A stretch of DNA of 9,607 nucleotides from CAZWBR01 sp964404205 (lineage in GTDB: Bacteria > Bacteroidota > Bacteroidia > Bacteroidales > Prolixibacteraceae). Positions 1 to 6,374 of this stretch are shown piece by piece. The translations under genes were made by a program, and so were the position numbers. The notes under the pieces are model-generated. The model searched no databases. It was not told the origin of the DNA and saw only the letters and a program-made list of their open reading frames with translations. The stretch lies in the NCBI GenBank assembly GCA_964404205.1, contig CAYOJD010000111.1, positions 1 to 9,607 on the forward strand, written 5' to 3'. The first letter of the stretch is position 1. Every line of letters starts with the position of its first letter.

Positions 1-53
1 AGAGTACTTCCTTGGTAAGGAAGGGGTCACGAGTTCAATTCTCGTCATCGGCT
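1..53 (+). tRNA. tRNA-Thr (anticodon GGT), 3' part only
   Basis: The 3' part of a tRNA whose 5' end lies before the window. The anticodon stem is CTTCC (7-11) pairing with GGAAG (19-23), around the 7-base loop TTGGTAA (12-18). Loop positions 3-5 give anticodon GGT, reading ACC (Thr). The variable loop is 24-28. The T arm is ACGAG/CTCGT around TTCAATT (29-45). The 3' acceptor strand is CATCGGC (46-52), followed by discriminator T53. CCA is not encoded. A T-rich run (56-62) follows and could help end transcription. The D arm is cut, with only its 3' strand present. Confidence 0.93.
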
Positions 54-208
54 CTTGTTTTTCACCTTCACATCCCATCCATCAGAATTTAGCACCGAAT
101 TTCATTTTTTTGTTCATCTTTGTATTGTTCTATCCGTTAGTTTTAAGGGTATAACCTACTGTCGGAGATGAACGCCCATTAGCAATTTTCTTACCAAGAC
201 ACGCGACT

Positions 209-343
209 ATGAAAAAAAGGCTCCTCTTCACCTCATTGCTGCTTGCCTCAGCATTATTGTTTGTACAGTGTAAAACATGTGGCTGTGGTTATCAACCCAA
301 AAAATACAAAGCCAGCCACAGTTGGACCACAAAACGCAGGTAA
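209..343 (+). CDS. Small Cys-rich lipoprotein (44 aa), unknown function
   Basis: A 44-codon frame, ATG at 209 and TAA at 341-343. The N-terminus is a compact lipoprotein signal: MKKR, then a hydrophobic stretch (about residues 5-19), then LFVQ-C21. Gln before the Cys departs from the classical Gly/Ala/Ser, but Bacteroidota lipoboxes are relaxed. The predicted mature part is only 24 residues. It starts CKTCGCGYQP, so it has Cys at 21, 24 and 26, and ends in a basic, Lys/Arg-rich tail (SHSWTTKRR). No domain is recognised. Tiny lipid-anchored peptides of this style occur in Bacteroidota, so an exported, membrane-anchored peptide is likely. The function is unknown; metal or redox chemistry from the Cys cluster is only a guess. 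There is no clear Shine-Dalgarno, as expected in this phylum. It lies between the tRNA and the gap promoter, in the same direction as gap. Confidence 0.62.
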   Translation: MKKRLLFTSLLLASALLFVQCKTCGCGYQPKKYKASHSWTTKRR

Positions 344-383
344 ACAACCCAAAAACCGCATACGTTAACAATTTGTAAAGTGC

Positions 384-400
384 ATGGAATTCTGTTCCAT
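384..400. promoter_or_regulatory. Hyphenated palindrome next to the gap promoter, possible operator
   Basis: ATGGAA (384-389) and TTCCAT (395-400) form a perfect 6-bp inverted repeat with a 5-base spacer. It ends two bases before the -33 TTTG box of the gap promoter. No T-run follows, so it does not look like a terminator for the small upstream gene. The position suits a dimeric regulator binding site. Chance occurrence cannot be excluded, and no matching site was seen by eye upstream of pckG. Confidence 0.35.
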
Positions 401-402
401 AA

Positions 403-435
403 TTTGAAAAAAATGAATTAATATTCTTACTTTTG
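403..435 (+). promoter_or_regulatory. Bacteroidota-type promoter of gap
   Basis: A -33 box TTTG (403-406) and a -7 box TACTTTTG (428-435) are separated by 21 bases. The -7 box is a perfect match to the Bacteroidota TAnnTTTG consensus. Transcription should start a few bases after 435, leaving a 5' leader of about 50 bases before the gap ATG at 492. No Shine-Dalgarno is visible before that ATG. Confidence 0.75.
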
Positions 436-491
436 TTGTGCATTTTAACAAAGTGTTTTATTCTTTCTATAATTCTCAAAACGAATAAATT

Positions 492-1499
492 ATGTCTAAG
501 ATTAAAATTGGTATTAACGGGTTCGGTCGCATTGGTCGCTTCGTATTCCGCGTTGCAGTAGCAAAAGAAAATGTTGAAGTTGTTGCCATCAACGACCTTA
601 TCAGCGTGGATTATATGGCTTACATGCTGAAATATGATTCTACACACGGACAATTCAAAGGTACTGTCGAAGTTAAAGATGGTAACTTGATTGTAAACGG
701 AAAAGTAATCCGTGTAACTGCAGAGAAAAATCCAGCTGACATCAACTGGGGTGCAGTAGGCGCCGATTATGTTGTTGAATCAACAGGTTTATTCCTCGAA
801 AAAGCGAAAGCTCAGGGACATATCGACGGTGGTGCCAAGAAAGTTATCCTTTCGGCTCCTTCGAAAGACGATACCCCGATGTTCGTAATGGGTGTTAACC
901 ACACTTCATACACCAACGACATGACTTTCGTTTCAAACGCTTCATGTACAACCAACTGTTTGGCTCCTGTTGCGAAAGTGCTTCATGACAACTTTGGTAT
1001 TGTTGAAGGTTTGATGACCACTGTTCATGCGACAACCGCTACCCAGAAAACCGTTGACGGTCCTTCAGCAAAAGACTGGAGAGGTGGCCGTGGTGCTGGT
1101 CAAAACATCATCCCATCGTCAACCGGTGCTGCCAAAGCCGTAGGTAAAGTTATTCCGGCATTGAATGGCAAACTCACCGGTATGGCTTTCCGCGTACCAA
1201 CCCCTGACGTATCTGTAGTTGACTTGACCGTACGTTTGGCTAAAGAAACAACTTACGCTGAAATCTGTGCAGCCATGAAAGCGGCTTCAGAAGGCGAACT
1301 GAAAGGTGTTCTTGGTTATACCGAAGACGAAGTAGTTTCCAACGACTTCATCGGCGATGCCCGTACTTCAATCTTCGATGCCAAAGCGGGTATCCAGTTG
1401 TCTCCTACTTTCGTTAAAGTTGTATCATGGTACGATAACGAAATGGGTTACTCAACTAAAGTTGTTGAATTGATCGAATACATGGATTCTGTAAAATAA
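492..1499 (+). CDS. gap: Glyceraldehyde-3-phosphate dehydrogenase, type I
   Basis: The cytosolic glycolytic/gluconeogenic enzyme that oxidatively phosphorylates glyceraldehyde-3-phosphate to 1,3-bisphosphoglycerate using NAD+. The protein is 335 residues, normal for the family. The N-terminal Rossmann motif GINGFGRIGR is at residues 7-16. Asp35, in AINDL, is the acidic residue that typically favours NAD+ over NADP+. The catalytic SNASCTTNC motif puts the nucleophile at Cys152, and His179 (TTVHATTATQ) is the expected general base. The C-terminal signature WYDNEMGYS is present. The gene has its own promoter and terminator, so it is probably monocistronic. No truncation or missing key residue is seen. 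Confidence 0.98.
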   Translation: MSKIKIGINGFGRIGRFVFRVAVAKENVEVVAINDLISVDYMAYMLKYDSTHGQFKGTVEVKDGNLIVNGKVIRVTAEKNPADINWGAVGADYVVESTGLFLEKAKAQGHIDGGAKKVILSAPSKDDTPMFVMGVNHTSYTNDMTFVSNASCTTNCLAPVAKVLHDNFGIVEGLMTTVHATTATQKTVDGPSAKDWRGGRGAGQNIIPSSTGAAKAVGKVIPALNGKLTGMAFRVPTPDVSVVDLTVRLAKETTYAEICAAMKAASEGELKGVLGYTEDEVVSNDFIGDARTSIFDAKAGIQLSPTFVKVVSWYDNEMGYSTKVVELIEYMDSVK

Positions 1500-1520
1500 T
1501 CAGAACCCCATTATCATACA

Positions 1521-1552
1521 AAAGCCATCGCCGAAAGCGATGGCTTTTTTTG
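1521..1552 (+). terminator. Rho-independent terminator of gap
   Basis: An 11-bp perfect stem, AAAGCCATCGC (1521-1531) with GCGATGGCTTT (1537-1547), around the loop CGAAA, followed by a T-run to 1551. It begins about 20 bases after the gap stop codon. Flanking ATACA and TGTAT make it partly symmetrical, so weak function on the other strand is possible. Confidence 0.92.
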
Positions 1553-1797
1553 TATCCCCCGACCCAACCTTTTCCATCTCCGGCGCGAATCCAACGCCGT
1601 TGCATCCTCTTTCCTAAACCGGTTTATTCAATATCAACTCCCTATCTTCTGTACATCTTCTGTACATCTTCTGTACATTTTGTATACTTTTTAATAGATT
1701 TAATGTATTGAATAAAATTTAAATAACAGGAGATAATAGGGTGCGTTTACCGGTCAATACAAGATTAAAAAAACAGGGTTGGTGCAGGCAATGAGGC
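1553..1797. other. Intergenic stretch between convergent genes
   Basis: Together with the two terminators, this fills the 355-base gap between gap and the convergent LysM gene. It contains a 5-bp inverted repeat CGGCG/CGCCG near 1580-1600, the palindrome AAACCGGTTT (1616-1625), the 11-bp tandem repeats listed separately, and an AT-rich stretch from about 1685 to 1727. No convincing protein-coding gene is seen. A possible weak -7 box TACTTTTT (1685-1692) points toward the terminator at 1798-1829. Confidence 0.6.
1644..1676. repeat. Three exact 11-bp tandem repeats, each with TGTACA
   Basis: The unit ATCTTCTGTAC occurs three times without a mismatch (1644-1654, 1655-1665, 1666-1676). A degenerate fourth unit, ATTTTGTATAC (1677-1687), matches at 8 of 11 positions. 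The palindrome TGTACA therefore recurs at 1650, 1661 and 1672, with GTATAC at 1682. The 11-base period is close to one helical turn, so these sites lie on one face of the DNA. It could be an array of protein-binding sites or simple slippage-generated repetition. Confidence 0.85.
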
Positions 1798-1829
1798 AAA
1801 AAAAACGGATAGCCTGCTACCCGTTTTTT
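1798..1829 (-). terminator. Terminator of the nfnAB/DHOD-like/LysM operon, probably bidirectional
   Basis: A 13-bp stem (1800-1812 with 1817-1829, one G-T wobble) around the loop CCTG. On the minus strand the hairpin is followed by a run of T (1805 down to 1798), lying 26 bases past the LysM stop codon at 1855. The plus strand also ends in six T (1824-1829), so it could stop transcription from either side. Confidence 0.88.
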
Positions 1830-1854
1830 CATATCTGCTTGTGAAATTTTTAGT

Positions 1855-3858
1855 TTATGGCTCGACCAGCCCTTTGATTTTACCGACCACCTTTACTTCG
1901 TATTTTTTGTCATATTCAATGACAAAGAAAGACCGGTTCATAAAGCCACCGGCATCGGATACCTGCTGAAAGTGATAGTCGGCCTGCAACAGTCCGGGGT
2001 TGCTCACCTGATTGCCCCGGGTATCGCCTTTCGAAGCCTGATCGAGCGCTTTCAGAAAGTAAGTAACGGCATCGTAACCCTGAAAACTGAATGGCGTTGG
2101 CTCGGTGCCAAATTCGCGGCGGTAGGTTTCGACAAACTCGATAACCGCGGGTTGGGTATAATCGATAAAATAGGGCGACAAGTAACGTAGGCACACATTG
2201 TGCAAATGCTCAATGTCGATACTCTGCAAACGGGTATAATCCTGAATACCGACCAGAACAAAATTGAACTGTTTTGATAACGAGTTTAGGCGGTTCATCG
2301 CTACACTTACATTTACCTCGTTGGTTTCGGCCATTACAATTACGTTTTGCTGATCGGGCTTTAACAGGTTATTCAAGCCGCCGCCCCCTTCGTTCCAAAT
2401 ATTATAAAAATGGACATTGGGGGCCAGTTTATCGTCGCGGGTAAACTTCCCGCGCACCAATTCGGTGACCAGTTTGCTATCGGCACTGCCATTGCTGCGC
2501 GCCAGTACAACAATATTATCGTGGCTAAATTCACGTGCCACATAGTCGGCTGTAGTGACTAACCGAAGATGCTTGGCAGGGTTCACCTGAAAATAGTAGG
2601 GATTGGTCCCCACGTAAGTATCTTCGGGAGCAAGCGGCGAGACCATGGGTATCTGCTTTTGGGCACTTATTGCGGATACCTGCTTTTGGTTATCGGGATA
2701 TACCGGACCGATAATCAGGTTGAGTTGCGAAAATTCAGGTTTGCGAACCACCGACTCTACTGTCGATGCGCTGCTTTCGGTATCATAAACATATACTTTA
2801 ACCCTTGCCCCCGATTGGACCATTCGGTCGGTTGCCAGCAGAGCACCCTGATATAGGCCCAAAAAACTGGATGTTTTGGATGTAACCTTGACCGAATCGA
2901 GCGGATTGATGCCGACAGGCAGCAACAATCCTATTTTAAAAAGTTCGCCTTTGGCGTGGCCGGCCAACACTTTGTCGTTATTTTTTTCGGACAATTCAGC
3001 CTTTTCGGCTGCCGGTTCATCAGGTTTCCCGCCCATTATCGAAGGATCAGGAATATAAATAACCGTCCCAGCTTTCAATCCTTCGTCCAAATCGGGATTA
3101 ATCCGTTTCAACACCTCTTCCGATATCCCAAAACGTTGTTTCAGGTTGAAGAAAGTATCGCCACTGACCAGCTGATATTCGGTTAGCTTCACATCTGCAA
3201 TACGCGGTGGGTTTTTCTTAGCTTTCGGTGCAGGGATGTTTAATACCATTCCCTTCTTAATTACCGACCTGACATTGGGGTTAGCCTCCAGGATCTCCTC
3301 CTGGGTCAGATTGTACTTTTTAGCTATTGAATAGAGGGTTTCCTGTTTTTCGACACGGTGTAGGGTTAAGCCTTCAGCCGACTTTGCCGTACCCAATTTA
3401 GGAATGCGGATAACCTGTCCATTCTTTAACCCGCTCTTCAACTCAGGGTTATAACGAAACAGTTCGGCTTCGGCAACTTTATATTTTTTTGCAATCGAAA
3501 AGAGTGTCTCTTTTCGGGCCACCGAGTGATAGATGAATTTATCGGCATCCTGTTCGCCCGTATCCGCGCGGGGCTTAACCGATGAGACCTCTTCGGTTAC
3601 CGGGATTTTAATTTTTTGTCCGGCTACTATCGACCCTTTGGCTTCGGGATTGGCGGCTTCAAACTGGTCGGGCGTAATTCCAAATGCTTTGATGATGGAA
3701 TAGGGGGTGTCGCCTTTGGCAACGGTATAAAGCATATACTTTTTCCCGCCAATAACAACTTTCTCGGTGGCAGGTTTGGTTTGAGCCCATCCTGTTTGGC
3801 CCATCAAAAGTAAAAAGGCAAATGCTACTATGCTCAAAGCTATTTTCCCTGATCTCAT
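1855..3858 (-). CDS. Exported protein with four LysM domains and a PBP1-type periplasmic-binding fold
   Basis: A 667-residue protein predicted to be exported and bound to peptidoglycan. Residues 1-25 form a signal peptide (MRSGKIALSI, then a hydrophobic core, then TGWA-QTK). There is no lipobox Cys, so it should be a soluble periplasmic protein. Four LysM repeats follow at about 42-86, 109-153, 166-209 and 226-271, each with a Y/H-x-V start, a GDT- or KETL-type turn, an NP core and an IP end. A linker rich in Lys, Glu and Ala (about 272-303) leads to a type I periplasmic-binding fold (about 306-660; FKIGLLLPVG, LIIGPVYPDNQKQVSAIS, IPMVSP). That fold is seen in LivK-like solute-binding proteins and in LpoA, the outer-membrane activator of PBP1A. 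No transporter genes are nearby, so a structural or regulatory envelope role is more likely than solute uptake (inference). It is the last gene of the operon, 14 bases after the DHOD-like gene. Confidence 0.88.
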   Translation of the reverse strand: MRSGKIALSIVAFAFLLLMGQTGWAQTKPATEKVVIGGKKYMLYTVAKGDTPYSIIKAFGITPDQFEAANPEAKGSIVAGQKIKIPVTEEVSSVKPRADTGEQDADKFIYHSVARKETLFSIAKKYKVAEAELFRYNPELKSGLKNGQVIRIPKLGTAKSAEGLTLHRVEKQETLYSIAKKYNLTQEEILEANPNVRSVIKKGMVLNIPAPKAKKNPPRIADVKLTEYQLVSGDTFFNLKQRFGISEEVLKRINPDLDEGLKAGTVIYIPDPSIMGGKPDEPAAEKAELSEKNNDKVLAGHAKGELFKIGLLLPVGINPLDSVKVTSKTSSFLGLYQGALLATDRMVQSGARVKVYVYDTESSASTVESVVRKPEFSQLNLIIGPVYPDNQKQVSAISAQKQIPMVSPLAPEDTYVGTNPYYFQVNPAKHLRLVTTADYVAREFSHDNIVVLARSNGSADSKLVTELVRGKFTRDDKLAPNVHFYNIWNEGGGGLNNLLKPDQQNVIVMAETNEVNVSVAMNRLNSLSKQFNFVLVGIQDYTRLQSIDIEHLHNVCLRYLSPYFIDYTQPAVIEFVETYRREFGTEPTPFSFQGYDAVTYFLKALDQASKGDTRGNQVSNPGLLQADYHFQQVSDAGGFMNRSFFVIEYDKKYEVKVVGKIKGLVEP

Positions 3859-3872
3859 CTTTTAATCTGTCG

Positions 3873-4859
3873 TTATTTGTATTCGCCAAATGTTTTCATA
3901 AACTGCACCCGCTCATATTCAGCAGGGTTTACAGTGTTGCCCATGCTCAGTTTTCCGCGAAAATCGCCTATAGCCTGATAATGGTGCTGCTCCATCCATT
4001 TTTCGATTCCGGAATGGATGGCCGAGATGGTTTCGGGACCGTGGAGATAGAGCGAAGAGACCACCTGTACGGCTTTAGCCCCTGCCAGCAGCATTTTGAT
4101 GGCGGTTTCGCTGTTGTGCACCCCGGTCGAGGCCACCAAATCGCAGTTCACACGGTTGGCCATCATCCCAATCCATCGCAACGGAAGGGTATAATCAGCC
4201 GGTTGGCTTAACACCGGTGCCGACACAATTTTCTCGTGATCGATATCGATATCGGGATGGTAAAAGCGGTTGAAAAGCACAAGTCCTTTGATTTCGCTGA
4301 AAGAGAGATCGCGAATCATCCCACCGAGGTTGGAAAAGTAAGGGCTTATCTTTACCGATACCGGTATTTTCAGTTTATGGGTTACACGGGTAATCACATC
4401 GAAATAGATACTTTCGTTATCGTGGCTCGATTGTGAAAGATTGGCCGGCGTAATAAACATGTTAAGTTCGATGGCATCGGCTCCGGCAGCTTCGATTTTC
4501 TGGGCAAAAAAGCCCCACTCCTGCGAGGTGACGCAGTTGATGCTGGCAATTACCGGGATATCGAGCACGGCTTTGGCTTCGCTTATCAGGGACAGGTAAT
4601 TTTTCAGATTATCTTTTTTGATGTCTAAATCGTAATAATCCAGAAATTCGAGGTTGCTGTCCATCGGGCCAAGTTTGTGAAACTCACGGGCAAATTCGAG
4701 ATAAATCTCTTCTTCGAAAACCGATTTCAGGACAACTGCCCCGGCCCCTGCAGCGGCAATCGCTTTTAGTGAATCGATGTTGCCGGTCAGTCCGGAGCTT
4801 CCGGCAATAACAGGACTCTTTAACGCAAGTCCGAGATATTCAGTTCTTAAGTCGGCCAT
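3873..4859 (-). CDS. Dihydroorotate dehydrogenase-like FMN protein, probably not a pyrimidine enzyme
   Basis: A 328-residue TIM-barrel flavoprotein of the dihydroorotate dehydrogenase (PyrD) superfamily. Visible family marks: SPVIAGSSGLTGN (15-27), VLKS (43-46), ELN (131-133), VKISPYF (169-175; Lys170 fits the conserved FMN-contacting Lys), and the FMN-phosphate region ASTGVHNSETA (243-253) with GAKAVQVVSSL (260-270). The usual active-site segment, NLSCPN in class 1 with its catalytic Cys (Ser in class 2), is here NMFITPAN (133-140), with neither residue in place. The N-S-x-G-L substrate loop after KS is also not recognisable. This fits the known DHOD-like subgroup considered to keep FMN binding but lack catalytic residues. 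The start ATG lies 8 bases after nfnB. Its real reaction is unknown; a partner role with NfnA/NfnB is plausible. Confidence 0.88.
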   Translation of the reverse strand: MADLRTEYLGLALKSPVIAGSSGLTGNIDSLKAIAAAGAGAVVLKSVFEEEIYLEFAREFHKLGPMDSNLEFLDYYDLDIKKDNLKNYLSLISEAKAVLDIPVIASINCVTSQEWGFFAQKIEAAGADAIELNMFITPANLSQSSHDNESIYFDVITRVTHKLKIPVSVKISPYFSNLGGMIRDLSFSEIKGLVLFNRFYHPDIDIDHEKIVSAPVLSQPADYTLPLRWIGMMANRVNCDLVASTGVHNSETAIKMLLAGAKAVQVVSSLYLHGPETISAIHSGIEKWMEQHHYQAIGDFRGKLSMGNTVNPAEYERVQFMKTFGEYK

Positions 4860-4867
4860 ACAGTTAA

Positions 4868-6367
4868 CTATTGAATTGGTTGACTTGACATTTTTTGTTG
4901 AAGATACTGGTGCATATGTTCGGCAGCCCGTCGTCCGTCGCCCATGGCCAGAATAACAGTTGCCCCACCACGGACGATATCTCCGCCGGCAAACATTCCC
5001 GGAATGGATGATTCCATCTTATCGTCATCAACAATGATGGTCCCCCAACGGGAGACACTTAGTTCGGGCAAACAGGAAGGAACCAGCGGATTGGGCGAAA
5101 CCCCTACCGCAACCACAACCATATCGACCTCTAATTCAAACTCGGAGCCTTCGAGCACTACCGGTCGGCGGCGGCCGCTGGCATCGGGTTCGCCAAGTCC
5201 CATACGGTTTAATATCATTTTATTGACTCTCCCTTTATCGTCGGCAAAATATTCTACCGGATTACAAAGGGTCATAAATTCTACGCCTTCTTCTTTGGCA
5301 TGTTTCACCTCCTCGACACGTGCGGGCATTTCGGCTTCCGAACGGCGGTAAACAATGATGGCCCTTTCGGCCCCAAGGCGCAATGCCGTACGGACAGAAT
5401 CCATCGCGGTATTTCCACCTCCTATCACGGCTACGTTTTTCCCGCGCAGTACCGGCGTGTCTGAATCGTCAGTAAAAGCCGCCATCAGGTTCACGCGGGT
5501 CAGGTATTCGTTCGATGAGAAGATCCCGTTGTAGTTTTCGCCCGGAATATCCATGAAACGGGGCAGCCCGGCTCCGCTCCCAACAAAGAAACCCTGAAAA
5601 CCTTCCTCTTTCAGATCGTCGAACGAAGCAGTACGACCAACAATAAAATTGGTTTCGAACTTTACCCCCATTTGACGAAGGTTTTCCAGTTCGTAATCGA
5701 CTATGGCATTGGGTAACCGAAACTCGGGAATCCCATATTTGAGTACCCCCCCAATTTCGTGAAGGGCTTCGAAAACAGTGACATCGTATCCATATTTGAC
5801 CATATCGCCGGCAAATGAGAGTGCCGCAGGGCCTGAGCCAACGGTGGCCACTTTGATGCCGTTTGGTTCTGCCGTTTCCGGGATATTGGTCGTCCCTGCG
5901 TTGCGTTCGTAATCGGCAGCGAAACGTTCGAGATGGCCAATTGAGACAGCCGGTTTAGCCATCTTTTCAACATAAAAGCAACGCGACTCGCACTGCTTTT
6001 CCTGCGGACAAACGCGACCGCAAACTGCCGGAAGGGCATTGGTCTCTTTCAGGGTAGTGGCGGCCATCAACACATCGCCACGCTCGATATATTTAATGAA
6101 TTTGGGAATATTGATACTTACCGGACAGCCTTCGATACAGGTAGGGGTGACACAATCCATGCAACGGGTAGCTTCTTTCACCGCCTGTTCCAGCGTAAGT
6201 CCCCTATTCACTTCGCGATCCTGATACCTGACACGCACTTCTGGTTCGAGTTCTGGCATCTTCACCCGTTCTATCAGCCCGCGATCTTTATTTTTAATCT
6301 TCTCCCGGAGGGCGACTCGCCACTCCTTGCTTCTTTCATCTTTCAGGAATTGAGGGTCTAAAGCCAT
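4868..6367 (-). CDS. nfnB: NfnB-type large subunit of NADH-dependent ferredoxin:NADP+ oxidoreductase (GltD family)
   Basis: A 499-residue GltD/PreT-family flavoprotein carrying two [4Fe-4S] clusters, FAD and an NADPH site. The Cys residues are 69, 72, 77, 81 and 116, 120, 126, 130. By comparison with dihydropyrimidine dehydrogenase, one cluster would use 69, 72, 77 and 130, and the other 81, 120, 126 plus Glu147 of SIGHLERF. A Glu ligand is a feature of Nfn enzymes. The FAD motif VGSGPAALSFAG is at 176-187, the NADPH motif VIGGGNTAMDS at 314-324, and the C-terminal FAD segment AGGDIVRGGATVILAMGDGR at 460-479. Nfn couples NADH and reduced ferredoxin to NADP+ by electron bifurcation/confurcation in the cytosol. 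Generic annotation would call this glutamate synthase small chain, but no large glutamate synthase subunit is adjacent and the NfnA gene lies 7 bases upstream. The ATG is preceded by a good AGGGAG ribosome site, unusual for this window. A sulfide dehydrogenase (SudA) role is the main alternative. Confidence 0.9.
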   Translation of the reverse strand: MALDPQFLKDERSKEWRVALREKIKNKDRGLIERVKMPELEPEVRVRYQDREVNRGLTLEQAVKEATRCMDCVTPTCIEGCPVSINIPKFIKYIERGDVLMAATTLKETNALPAVCGRVCPQEKQCESRCFYVEKMAKPAVSIGHLERFAADYERNAGTTNIPETAEPNGIKVATVGSGPAALSFAGDMVKYGYDVTVFEALHEIGGVLKYGIPEFRLPNAIVDYELENLRQMGVKFETNFIVGRTASFDDLKEEGFQGFFVGSGAGLPRFMDIPGENYNGIFSSNEYLTRVNLMAAFTDDSDTPVLRGKNVAVIGGGNTAMDSVRTALRLGAERAIIVYRRSEAEMPARVEEVKHAKEEGVEFMTLCNPVEYFADDKGRVNKMILNRMGLGEPDASGRRRPVVLEGSEFELEVDMVVVAVGVSPNPLVPSCLPELSVSRWGTIIVDDDKMESSIPGMFAGGDIVRGGATVILAMGDGRRAAEHMHQYLQQKMSSQPIQ

Positions 6368-6374
6368 TTCTCCC

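Noticed and set aside
115..145. Possible promoter for the small lipoprotein (CATCTTTG at 115-122 or TAGTTTTA at 138-145)
   Set aside because: Each matches the -7 consensus at all but one position, but neither has a TTTG element at proper spacing, so it could not be called.
228..653. Minus-strand 141-codon open frame across the gap promoter and gap start
   Set aside because: It overlaps the small lipoprotein gene, the gap promoter and the gap coding start, and its translation is low-complexity with no recognisable family. It is a shadow frame.
1521..1552. Gap hairpin as a riboswitch or attenuator
   Set aside because: It lies just after a stop codon and ends in a T-run, so a plain terminator explains it.
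1741..1794. 17-residue frame starting GTG, with an AGGAG 8 bases upstream (MRLPVNTRLKKQGWCRQ)
   Set aside because: The Shine-Dalgarno match is tempting, but this phylum seldom relies on one, the peptide is tiny and there is no supporting pattern. Probably chance.
4944..5351. Plus-strand 135-codon frame inside nfnB
   Set aside because: Antisense to well-conserved FAD and NADPH motifs of nfnB; Ser/Thr/Pro-rich composition is typical of a reverse-strand shadow.
4868..6367. Annotation of the 499-residue protein as glutamate synthase small subunit (GltD)
   Set aside because: The fold is shared, but there is no adjacent large subunit, and the neighbouring PyrK-like gene with Asp replacing a Cys ligand fits Nfn better.
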